A stretch of 8,172 nucleotides of DNA from Alkalibaculum bacchi (GTDB lineage: Bacteria > Bacillota > Clostridia > Eubacteriales > Alkalibacteraceae): the NCBI RefSeq assembly GCF_937875145.1, contig NZ_CALNCS010000202.1, positions 1 to 8,172 on the forward strand. The letters run 5' to 3'. The position numbers and the translations under genes were made by a program. The notes beneath the pieces are model-generated. The model worked only from the letters and a program-made list of their open reading frames with translations. It was not told the origin of the DNA and made no database searches. Shown here one piece after another: positions 1-5,616 of the stretch. Numbering within the stretch: position 1 is the stretch's first letter; every line of letters starts with the position of its first letter.

Positions 1-51
1 GCACACTACAGGGCTTTGAGGTGGCGGCAAAATCTTATCGTATTTTCGCAT

Positions 52-82
52 AAAAAAATCCTTCGCTTGTTATTGCAAAGGA
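52..82 (-). terminator. Intrinsic terminator of the T-box leader
   Basis: On the minus strand TCCTTTGC (82-75) pairs with GCGAAGGA (66-59) across the loop AATAACAA, with one G-U pair, and is followed by seven T residues (58-52). It lies directly downstream of the T-box core, where the leader's regulated terminator is expected. Confidence 0.88.
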
Positions 83-290
83 CGAAAAAATTCCGCGGTT
101 CCACCTTAATTGATATAAATCCACTTTCATACATGATAACGGTATGTACCGATAAGACTTACTTATTTCAGCCCATGACTCCAAGGTGGTATTCAGATAG
201 CCTAATTAAGAAATACTTCCAGCAAATGTATCTCCTCTCTTGTAACCGGTCTAACCTACTCGTCCTCTTCACAGTCTTTCTTTCATTTTA
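52..290 (-). promoter_or_regulatory. T-box riboswitch leader, probably threonine-specific
   Basis: This tRNA-sensing leader controls a gene that lies left of the window. On the minus strand the T-box landmarks occur in the expected order: an AGTA element (260-257) after a GA-rich stretch, an AGAGAG element near 240-235, GCTGGAAG near 222-215, a specifier region GAATACCACC (194-185), a stem III-like hairpin near 150-139, the T-box core TGGAACCGCGG (103-93) and a terminator (82-52). Uncharged tRNA normally pairs with the specifier codon and with the TGGN bulge, which favours the antiterminator and read-through. The specifier could be ACC (Thr, 190-188) or TAC (Tyr, 191-189). ACC is favoured because it is followed by a purine. 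The N of TGGN is also A, which pairs with a U discriminator base; Firmicute tRNA-Thr(GGU) commonly has U73, whereas tRNA-Tyr has A73. A thrS-like target is inferred. Confidence 0.88.
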
Positions 291-296
291 TATAAA

Positions 297-325
297 AATA
301 TAATACTTTTATCTCAAAATGTCAA
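297..325 (-). promoter_or_regulatory. Sigma-A-type promoter of the T-box leader
   Basis: Read on the minus strand, a perfect -35 TTGACA (325-320) is followed after exactly 17 bases by TATATT (302-297), one mismatch from the -10 consensus. Transcription should begin near 290 and run leftward into the T-box leader. The match and spacing are seen directly; use in vivo is inferred. Confidence 0.8.
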
Positions 326-538
326 CTCTATGATGAATAATTTTATATCTTTACTGATGAAATCAAAGCCTCCCTGCCACATTGTAATATATAGCTGGCG
401 GACATAGTCGTCCACCACTACACACTTTAATAGCTAGATGTAAGTCTATACCACCAGCGGTGGTGTCATGGTTTTGCTTACCACCTGACCACCTGACCAC
501 CTGACCACCTGACCACCTGACCACCTAGAATCACCACC
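326..538. other. Non-coding gap with GGTGG-rich hairpins
   Basis: I see no convincing gene here. Two hairpins fit best as minus-strand RNA, where the G-U pairs are allowed. One has TGGTGGAC pairing with GTCCGCCA (417-410 with 403-396). The other has ACACCACC pairing with GGTGGTAT around a GCT loop (466-459 with 455-448). Neither is followed by a T-run, so they are not clear terminators. They sit in what would be the 3' untranslated region of the HAD gene, next to the 8-bp tandem repeat. Confidence 0.5.
481..526. repeat. 8-bp tandem repeat CCACCTGA, 5.75 copies
   Basis: Five perfect head-to-tail copies of CCACCTGA (481-520) are followed by a partial CCACCT (521-526). On the minus strand the unit reads TCAGGTGG and begins 12 bases past the HAD stop codon. 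Further GGTGG words flank the array at 530-538, 451-465 and 411-416. It looks like a non-coding variable-number repeat, since perfect identity suggests recent slippage. No function is evident. Confidence 0.95.
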
Positions 539-1261
539 TTAAAGCGTTTCCACATTAGACGGTATCTTATAAATCACGTCTTTTCTCTCCACAATAAATT
601 CTGCCTTATCCATAAGTTCTTGATCCTTTTGAACTCTATCAACAAGTTTTTTTATAGGGTTAATCAGCACTGGATGCCCTACGATTTTCAACATATCATA
701 ATCGCCATTGGTGTCACCATAAGAATAACTCTTTTCTAAATCAATATTGTATTTACGGACAAATTCATCTATGGCTACCATTTTGCTCTCCGATTCCCAC
801 ATAGGAATGAGCTCACCAGTAAATTTATTTTCTTCATCTACTAAGTACTCTGTGCCTTTGTATAATTTTACGTCGTATTTTTCAGCCATCTTTTCAAGTA
901 TAAAAGAGGGGCTTCCAGATACAAAGATTACCATATGACCTTGCTTCTTATGCCAATTAATTCGGTCTCTTGTAAATCGGTATACCCTATCGCCTTTTAA
1001 ACTGACTACTTGCTCTGTTATAAAATTGATGTAATCCTTATCTATTCCTTTTAAGTGGCTTATATGAATATTTGCAATTTCTAATAGGAAGTCTTCGTAA
1101 TCTCCATGTCTCTTTGCCCAATTTTCAAACTTCTTTTTAGCACTTCCATGCCATATAGCTGGATCTAGTACTTCATATTTTATTAATTTTTTAAAGTGTT
1201 CAACCATAAGAGAATCTCTGTACAATGTACCATCTACATCAAAAAAAGCTGCTATACACAT
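539..1261 (-). CDS. HAD-superfamily phosphatase, HAD-IB (SerB-like) type
   Basis: The 240-residue product is a predicted cytoplasmic Mg-dependent phosphohydrolase. Motif I is FDVDGTLYR, with nucleophile D8 and acid/base D10. Motif II is the serine of VSGSPS (S115). A lysine at about K160 fits motif III, and YGDTNGDYDML (D183, D187) is motif IV. The helical cap lies between motifs I and II, as in the subclass I/IB family that includes phosphoserine phosphatase and related acid phosphatases. Length is normal for the family. The ATG start has an AGGGGG Shine-Dalgarno site (1274-1269) and a promoter just upstream. It is transcribed alone, away from the DUF421 operon. The substrate cannot be read from the sequence: a phosphoserine, phospholipid-head-group or nucleotide phosphatase is possible, so the family call is firm and the specificity open. 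Confidence 0.9.
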   Translation of the reverse strand: MCIAAFFDVDGTLYRDSLMVEHFKKLIKYEVLDPAIWHGSAKKKFENWAKRHGDYEDFLLEIANIHISHLKGIDKDYINFITEQVVSLKGDRVYRFTRDRINWHKKQGHMVIFVSGSPSFILEKMAEKYDVKLYKGTEYLVDEENKFTGELIPMWESESKMVAIDEFVRKYNIDLEKSYSYGDTNGDYDMLKIVGHPVLINPIKKLVDRVQKDQELMDKAEFIVERKDVIYKIPSNVETL

Positions 1262-1293
1262 GCCTTTACCCCCTAAATAGGTTATTGTTATAT

Positions 1294-1302
1294 ATTATAC
1301 CA
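1294..1302 (-). promoter_or_regulatory. Extended -10 promoter of the HAD phosphatase gene
   Basis: On the minus strand TGGTATAAT (1302-1294) is a perfect TATAAT preceded by the TGn extension. No good -35 lies 16-18 bases upstream, which is typical of extended -10 promoters. It would give a short leader of about 25 bases that contains the AGGGGG ribosome site. The rest of the 1262-1457 gap is AT-rich; I found no convincing promoter for the rightward operon in it. Confidence 0.65.
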
Positions 1303-1444
1303 GTCTTGCCCAAGTGTAACCATAAAAAACAAATTTTATAGTTATGATGTTTCTTTTCTTTATAAATATACCATTTCACATATAACTCTTTTATATAGGA
1401 TTTTTTTTAAAATAAGGTTAATACTAATAGCTGAGATTACTTAC

Positions 1445-1452
1445 GAGGTGAT
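1445..1452 (+). promoter_or_regulatory. Extended Shine-Dalgarno site that sets the TTG start of the DUF421 gene
   Basis: GAGGTGAT is complementary to the 16S rRNA 3' end over eight bases. It places the TTG at 1458 seven bases after GAGGTG. No ATG lies nearby in that frame, so the TTG is the supported start. Confidence 0.8.
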
Positions 1453-1457
1453 ATCTT

Positions 1458-2084
1458 TTGCATATTATTTTTATTCGAACAGTCATTTTGTATTTAGCCG
1501 TCTTTTTAGTCATTCGCTTAATGGGAAAAAGGCAAGTTGGGGAAATGCAACCTTCCGAATTAATCGTCACCATTATGACAGCAGATATTGCTACTGGTCC
1601 CTTAGAAAGCATTGATACGCCATTATTTAATGGCCTAATTCCTTTAATTTCCATGTTATTTATCGATTCCTTTATGATTTTAGGAATACTAAAAACTCGT
1701 ATTGGCAGGAGATTGGTTACAGGAAAACCTTCTTTTCTTATGAAGGATGGCATTTTACAGGAAAAAGAAATGAAGACACAACGAATTAGTTTAAGCGATC
1801 TTCATGAAGAGCTACGCTCACAAGGATACCCATTGTTACATGAAATCAACACTATTATACTTGAAACCAATGGGCAAATGAGCATTATCTGTAAGGATAA
1901 TTCTTCCTTACCTGTTAACGTGATCGCAGATGGGCTAAGGCTACATGAAAATCTAAAAGAAGGAAATATCACGGAAAAATGGCTTGACACGGAACTTAAT
2001 AAAAACGGAATCGTCTCCGATAAGGAAGTATTTCTAGCATATGTAAGTGATGGAAATCTATATTTCCATAGAAAGGAGCAATAA
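1458..2084 (+). CDS. DUF421 (YetF-like) membrane protein
   Basis: The 208-residue integral membrane protein belongs to the DUF421/YetF family. Three hydrophobic segments lie at about residues 2-20, 33-48 and 57-79. The family signature MGKRQVGEMQPSELIV (22-37) links the first two. The region from about 85 to 208 is the soluble alpha/beta YetF C-terminal domain, beginning GKPSFLMKDG. Length and domain order are normal. The biochemical role is not settled. Relatives encoded with spore-germination (spoVA-type) genes affect the spore inner membrane and heat resistance, so a spore-membrane role is possible but not shown here. The start is a TTG with a strong ribosome site. A DUF4363 gene follows one base after the stop, so the two are almost certainly co-transcribed. 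Confidence 0.93.
   Translation: MHIIFIRTVILYLAVFLVIRLMGKRQVGEMQPSELIVTIMTADIATGPLESIDTPLFNGLIPLISMLFIDSFMILGILKTRIGRRLVTGKPSFLMKDGILQEKEMKTQRISLSDLHEELRSQGYPLLHEINTIILETNGQMSIICKDNSSLPVNVIADGLRLHENLKEGNITEKWLDTELNKNGIVSDKEVFLAYVSDGNLYFHRKEQ
2072..2078 (+). promoter_or_regulatory. Shine-Dalgarno site that sets the start of the DUF4363 gene
   Basis: AAAGGAG lies seven bases before the ATG at 2086 and inside the last codons of the DUF421 gene. The frame is open further upstream, but the residues added there would overlap DUF421 and have no ribosome site, so 2086 is preferred. Confidence 0.8.
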
Positions 2085-2085
2085 T

Positions 2086-2466
2086 ATGAAACCTTTACTC
2101 ATTTCTATTGCCCTTGTTGCGGTTTATTTATTTGGTGCTGCTTATTTATACAGCGAAATTGAAGAAACTTCAAAACTCTTCTCAGAGAATCTCGTTAAAA
2201 TACAAAATCTAGTAAGAAAAGAGGATTGGGAAGAATCTAAAAAGCTCTACGATGCTTTTAAAGAAGAATGGGAACCTACCTCTACTTTATGGATGACCTA
2301 TCTTGGGCATAGTGACATTGACAGTATTGAAGAAGCTATCAGGGAAACCGATGTCTATTTTGAAGTAAGAGATGTAGCTGGAACTCTAGAAAATCTCTCA
2401 AAGCTCAATTATTATCTTGAGCACATATATGAGAAAGAGAAAATCAGCTGGTATAATATCCTCTAA
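2086..2466 (+). CDS. DUF4363 family protein with an N-terminal membrane anchor
   Basis: The product has 126 residues. A hydrophobic segment at about 3-22 (LLISIALVAVYLFGAAYLY) is a membrane anchor or uncleaved signal. The rest is predicted mostly helical and acidic, with the family's pattern of a central W-x-x-L/M-x-x-H-like stretch (LWMTYLGHSDIDSIEEAI, about 69-86) and a C-terminus ending in N-I-L. DUF4363 proteins are small extracytoplasmic-facing proteins of unknown function, typical of Clostridia and often placed after a DUF421 gene, as here (1-base gap). The arrangement suggests that it works with the DUF421 protein at the membrane. Its TAA stop overlaps the stop codon of the convergent DUF6873 gene by four bases, leaving no room for a terminator between them. 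Confidence 0.85.
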   Translation: MKPLLISIALVAVYLFGAAYLYSEIEETSKLFSENLVKIQNLVRKEDWEESKKLYDAFKEEWEPTSTLWMTYLGHSDIDSIEEAIRETDVYFEVRDVAGTLENLSKLNYYLEHIYEKEKISWYNIL

Positions 2467-3170
2467 GGGAGAAAGAAAATACTTCCTACATCTGTTAAGG
2501 GCCCGTGATTTAGGCACTTATAGTCATATCCTGTCTCCTTTAACAAGGAGTGAATCTTTATATAATTTGGATGAAGGGCGATATCTCCGTTAAATAAAAC
2601 AATGCCCTTCTCCTGAATTACTCCACAAGCTCCACCTATAAAACCCGTATTAAAACCAGGTAGCTCAATGTGTCCACCTTCTATTAAAAGTACATCGATG
2701 CTACTTTGCCTAATCGTTTTCGCTATTCCCTGATCTGCTGTTATAATGTTATGATCCCCTAAGGGTAGTACAGAGCACTTTGTATAGCCTTGTTTTACAT
2801 TAATAAAATTGTATTTTCTAAATTCTAACTCCATTTTTACAATAGGGTCCATATGCTCTACAGAGTGTAAAACGTTTTCTCCAATTTTTGCTACATTATA
2901 AGGTATATCCTTAGGGTATTTTTTTTCTAGCTTTGTCTTTCCATATAAAAGGTTTATACCTATGGTTTTTGCTTCCCCTATTGTTTTAGGGTGAATTTCA
3001 GGATGAACTACCACCACATTATCTTCTAGAGGGAAGCACTGCAAATCTGCATGACTATCAATTCCCCTATGTAAATTCTCATATTTTCGAATAAACATAA
3101 AGTCTTTTGAAAATTGTAAGAGACTATAATAGGATTCTTGGCTAATATCTTCAGAAATAATGCATTTCAT
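2463..3170 (-). CDS. DUF6873 family protein, pentein (guanidino-modifying-enzyme) fold
   Basis: The 235-residue cytoplasmic protein resembles the DUF6873 'GME fold' family, distantly related to arginine deiminase and dimethylarginase-type enzymes. Visible conserved blocks are GIDSHADLQ (36-44), KQGYTKCSV (126-134), ITADQGIAK (143-151), IEGGHIELPG (163-172), FIGGACG (177-183), LFNGDIALHPN (192-202) and NHGPLTDVGS (221-230). Penteins usually act through a Cys-His-acid set. C132 and C182, with H40 or H167, are candidates, but I cannot assign the triad. The reaction and substrate are unknown. The ATG overlaps the TAA of the upstream aminotransferase gene by one base (TAATG), and a GAGG site sits seven bases before it, so translation is probably coupled. 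The pairing suggests that both act on the same amino-acid-like compound. The family call comes from recalled motifs and is moderately sure. Confidence 0.75.
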   Translation of the reverse strand: MKCIISEDISQESYYSLLQFSKDFMFIRKYENLHRGIDSHADLQCFPLEDNVVVVHPEIHPKTIGEAKTIGINLLYGKTKLEKKYPKDIPYNVAKIGENVLHSVEHMDPIVKMELEFRKYNFINVKQGYTKCSVLPLGDHNIITADQGIAKTIRQSSIDVLLIEGGHIELPGFNTGFIGGACGVIQEKGIVLFNGDIALHPNYIKIHSLLKETGYDYKCLNHGPLTDVGSIFFLP

Positions 3171-3997
3171 TAATTTGCCTCAAAATTCTCTAAGTACTCC
3201 CTCATGAGTTCTTCATATTGATTTTTCAAGGTTATAATTTTCTTATCTATTTCCCCAAAAGATTTATTATTGACTTTTATTATTGGCGTTACATCTACTG
3301 TGGTCCCTGTCAAAAAAGCCCCATCCATTTCGAAGACTTCTTCTTCTGAAATATCTCGATATTCTACTTCGATTTGATTTTTTTCACAAAGCTCTAATAT
3401 ATACTTACGAGTTACACCTAATAAAACATTTTGAGCGGGAGTAGTGATAACCTTTTCATTTTTTACAAAAAAAACATTGGATCTGCTTCCTTCTGTAATA
3501 TATCCTTCTTTGTTTACTAATAAAATTTCAAAAGTATCTTCATATTTAGACTGGGTTTTAATTTGTCCTTTGTACGAAGAGCCAACGGTTTTAACAGCAG
3601 GATTATGCCTTTCTATAACCACTGTTTCTAAGCCAGCACCTTGATTCTTCTGCTCGTCTGTTGCAGACAAACTGTCCGTAAAACAAACTATAAAATCATA
3701 GTCATCTGTATTTTCTACAGGAATATAAACAATTTGAATATTTGTATTTTTATTGAGATTTACTCTTGTTAGGAGGATCATCTCCGTTAATATCTCTTCA
3801 TTGGACAAGGTCATAGCATAACCTGATTTCTTTATAGAATTCATAAAACGTTCCATATGATCTTCAAAAAACAAGGGCTTAGCCTGCACCATCTTCATTA
3901 CTTCATAAACTGCATTTTTAGGAATTGCTCTTTTTTCTAAAGTTTCCTCATCTTCTAAATTACCATTATATGAATAATATATTTTTCCCTCTTCCAT
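3170..3997 (-). CDS. Class IV PLP-dependent aminotransferase or lyase
   Basis: The 275-residue protein is of the fold-type IV PLP family that includes branched-chain aminotransferase (IlvE), D-amino-acid aminotransferase (Dat) and aminodeoxychorismate lyase (PabC). The likely PLP lysine is K136, in HNPAVKTVGSSYKG. About 33 residues on comes the family signature YITEGSRSNVFFV (166-178), whose E169 should contact the pyridine nitrogen. GVTRKYIL (194-201) and FLTGTTVDVTPI (228-239) supply the cofactor phosphate and substrate loops. Length is normal. The IlvE-type substrate signature is not obvious, so a PabC- or Dat-like or specialised role is as likely. ATG start, with AAGGATG upstream (minus strand). 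It lies 73 bases downstream of the TraB gene and is coupled to the DUF6873 gene. Family assignment is firm; substrate unknown. Confidence 0.88.
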   Translation of the reverse strand: MEEGKIYYSYNGNLEDEETLEKRAIPKNAVYEVMKMVQAKPLFFEDHMERFMNSIKKSGYAMTLSNEEILTEMILLTRVNLNKNTNIQIVYIPVENTDDYDFIVCFTDSLSATDEQKNQGAGLETVVIERHNPAVKTVGSSYKGQIKTQSKYEDTFEILLVNKEGYITEGSRSNVFFVKNEKVITTPAQNVLLGVTRKYILELCEKNQIEVEYRDISEEEVFEMDGAFLTGTTVDVTPIIKVNNKSFGEIDKKIITLKNQYEELMREYLENFEAN

Positions 3998-4039
3998 TTA
4001 TAACATCCTTTCTATACTATAATGACTCCTCATTTAAAT

Positions 4040-4069
4040 ACTATTCTTTTTGATTCATCACTATTCTTT
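4040..4069. repeat. Pair of 10-bp direct repeats upstream of the aminotransferase gene
   Basis: ACTATTCTTT occurs at 4040-4049 and again at 4060-4069, exactly 20 bases apart. Both lie in the 73-bp gap between the TraB stop and the aminotransferase start (3998-4070). Spacing of about two helical turns is what a dimeric DNA-binding regulator would use, but the motif is AT-rich and chance cannot be excluded. I found no clear promoter or terminator in this gap. Confidence 0.5.
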
Positions 4070-4070
4070 A

Positions 4071-5252
4071 TTAGAATATGGTATTGACAAAGGAATTGAC
4101 AATATCTACACCGCTTATAATTGTTCCAAATACACTTCCTAAATTAGCAAATATAACGACTAATAATACCCTAGTCACCTTATTCTTCCATAGTCCTTTG
4201 ATTGAGCTTAAATCCTTTGCTAAGTCTTCAAAATCCTCTACCTTAGGCTTTCTATAATGCGCTTCGATTATTCCTGAAAACCAGCCTACGGCTATTAATG
4301 GATGCAATGCACTCATCGGAGCTAACAAAAAGGATACAAGGACAGCTAAAGGATGCCCTAATGCTATAATAGTTCCTAAAGCAGACATACTAGAGTTCCA
4401 TATAAGCCAACTCTTTAACTGTTCTATACCTGTAACAGAATCTACTGAAAAAGTAAATAAAATCAGTGCCACAATTAACATAGGGACAAACCATTGTGCA
4501 ATCTTTGATAGAAAAGATTTAGGAGGTATTTCCGTAATTCTCTCCATATCTTGTTCTTTGTAAATTTCTTCTTTGATGCCCAATACATGAGCAGCCCCTA
4601 AGACAGCGACAATTTTTTTACCTGGGGCATTTTTTATCTTATTTGCTAGATACTGATCTCTTTCATCTACTAAATAGGTCTTTAAACCAGGAAAAGCTTT
4701 TCCCATTTCAGACATAGCAGAAGTGAGCATATCTTCGCCTTTCATCTGCTCTAAATCTTCTTCTGTAATCTCCTCGTCATCTATTAAGCTGTACACAATA
4801 CTTGTAAGGAGCTTCATCTTACCCCAAAAAGATACTCCACGCCATACTCGGGTAAAAGTAGTTTGAATATTTCGATCAGCAAGAACTAAATGCGCGCCAG
4901 TCTCCTCACTAGATTTAATGCCTTGAATCATCTCTTGACCCGCGCTAATATTAAACTGTTCTGCAATTTTCCTCTGATAATTGCTGAGTAAGATATTGGC
5001 AAACATATAGCCTACTTTTTTGTCCTTTATTACTTGAATTAGATCCGTATTTCTCCATTTATCCTTCTCTTTGAGGGACTTATAACGACCTTCATCTAGC
5101 TCAATACAAATGGAATCAGGTTTTTCTTCTTCTATAACTCTTCTCACTTCTTCTGCACTATGCCTTGATACATGTGCCGTTGCAATAAGGAGTATTTCCT
5201 TGTCTTCATATTGCAGACGGTGCACGTGTTCATCCCTCATCTTATCTTCCAA
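4071..5252 (-). CDS. TraB family membrane protein
   Basis: The 393-residue protein belongs to the TraB/PrgY family, related to the TIKI-type putative metalloproteases. The N-terminal half (about 8-235) holds the family motifs: LIATAHVSRHSAEEV (22-36), with H27 in the usual GTxH position but alanine at the glycine; CIELDEGRY (49-57); ADRNIQTTFTR (125-135); and LGAAHVLGI (218-226), with H222. The C-terminal part carries about four membrane segments near 253-271, 288-312, 313-330 and 361-384. The namesake from Enterococcus plasmids reduces pheromone activity; chromosomal members are widespread and their role is mostly unknown. The predicted start is TTG (5252-5250), supported by the AAGGTGAT site. 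An ATG four codons in, with only GGAAG before it, is the alternative. The gene has its own promoter, and the aminotransferase gene follows it on the same strand. Confidence 0.88.
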   Translation of the reverse strand: MEDKMRDEHVHRLQYEDKEILLIATAHVSRHSAEEVRRVIEEEKPDSICIELDEGRYKSLKEKDKWRNTDLIQVIKDKKVGYMFANILLSNYQRKIAEQFNISAGQEMIQGIKSSEETGAHLVLADRNIQTTFTRVWRGVSFWGKMKLLTSIVYSLIDDEEITEEDLEQMKGEDMLTSAMSEMGKAFPGLKTYLVDERDQYLANKIKNAPGKKIVAVLGAAHVLGIKEEIYKEQDMERITEIPPKSFLSKIAQWFVPMLIVALILFTFSVDSVTGIEQLKSWLIWNSSMSALGTIIALGHPLAVLVSFLLAPMSALHPLIAVGWFSGIIEAHYRKPKVEDFEDLAKDLSSIKGLWKNKVTRVLLVVIFANLGSVFGTIISGVDIVNSFVNTIF

Positions 5253-5255
5253 AAT

Positions 5256-5263
5256 ATCACCTT
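5256..5263 (-). promoter_or_regulatory. Extended Shine-Dalgarno site that sets the TTG start of the TraB gene
   Basis: On the minus strand AAGGTGAT is a long match to the 16S rRNA 3' end. AAGGTG ends five bases before the TTG at 5252-5250. It is much stronger than the GGAAG that would serve the internal ATG at 5240, so the TTG start is preferred. Confidence 0.65.
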
Positions 5264-5305
5264 ACTCAATTATTTTTTATTTGCTCTTTATAACTAGTAA
5301 ATTCT

Positions 5306-5334
5306 ATTTTACTACAATTAGCTCTTAAAGTGAA
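5306..5334 (-). promoter_or_regulatory. Putative sigma-A promoter of the TraB gene
   Basis: On the minus strand TTCACT (5334-5329, four of six consensus bases) is followed after 17 bases by TAAAAT (5311-5306, five of six). The leader would be about 47 bases. A second, weaker pair lies nearby (TTGTAG with TTATAA, spacer 18), so the exact start is uncertain. Confidence 0.5.
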
Positions 5335-5464
5335 CTTTTTCGTTTATCGGTTGGTCGGTTGCTTCGTTGGACCGGAAAAACTTTTAGTGGAATGCAGAAA
5401 AAACACACCTCGCCTATAGGCGAATTTCAGCTTTTGCTTTCAGCATTCAGCTTCTTAAACACAT
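5335..5464. repeat. Intergenic short repeats and a 14-bp palindrome
   Basis: This part of the 364-bp gap has no gene. It holds three degenerate 8-mers in tandem (TCGGTTGG, TCGGTTGC and TTCGTTGG, 5347-5370), a perfect palindrome TCGCCTATAGGCGA (5410-5423) and three TTCAGC words (5426-5431, 5439-5444 and 5446-5451). On the minus strand six T residues (5403-5398) follow the palindrome after a six-base gap, so a weak back-up terminator is possible. Confidence 0.6.
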
Positions 5465-5501
5465 AAAAAAGGTAAATGCCAATGTTTAGCATTCACCTCT
5501 T
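5465..5501 (-). terminator. Intrinsic terminator of the glp-type operon
   Basis: On the minus strand GGTGAATGC (5497-5489) pairs along all nine positions, with one G-U pair, with GCATTTACC (5479-5471) across a nine-base loop. Six T residues follow (5470-5465). It lies about 120 bases past the DUF1667 stop and before the TraB promoter, so it closes the right-hand operon. Confidence 0.85.
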
Positions 5502-5519
5502 TTAGCTGTCTCAAAGTCA

Positions 5520-5606
5520 CCATTAGTAGCTAATGGTTTGGTTTATCCCTGTCAAGGTTGGCAAGGCTTGTAGTGATTAGAAAAAGCTACAAGCCCGTAA
5601 CTTACG
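5520..5606. repeat. Three inverted repeats downstream of the DUF1667 gene
   Basis: Three perfect inverted repeats lie close together: CCATTAG-TAG-CTAATGG (5520-5536), GGCTTGTAG with CTACAAGCC around a 13-base loop (5565-5595), and CGTAA-C-TTACG (5596-5606). All sit in the predicted 3' untranslated region of the minus-strand operon, ahead of its terminator. They may protect the mRNA end or form part of a small RNA. No known riboswitch or tRNA fits. Confidence 0.6.
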
Positions 5607-5616
5607 ACATCCCACC

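Noticed and set aside
1..51. Minus-strand ATG at 51-49 opening a frame to the left edge
   Set aside because: It begins inside the terminator's T-run without a ribosome site; the regulated gene's true start is probably beyond the window.
16..303. Plus-strand open frame of 95 codons starting at TTG
   Set aside because: It is antisense to the T-box leader, has no ribosome site and resembles no family; the RNA structure explains the sequence.
453..460. GCTGGTGG on the minus strand, identical to the E. coli Chi site
   Set aside because: Chi sequences differ between bacterial groups and Firmicutes use other motifs; this is one arm and loop of a GGTGG hairpin.
481..526. CRISPR-like array
   Set aside because: The units are only 8 bases and contiguous, with no spacers or cas genes.
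2047..2085. Longer start for the DUF4363 protein
   Set aside because: It overlaps the DUF421 gene and has no ribosome site; the ATG at 2086 follows AAAGGAG and begins the hydrophobic segment directly.
2403..2422. Hairpin GCTCAA/TTGAGC as a minus-strand terminator for the DUF6873 gene
   Set aside because: The stem is only six pairs with no continuous T-run, and it lies inside the DUF4363 coding sequence.
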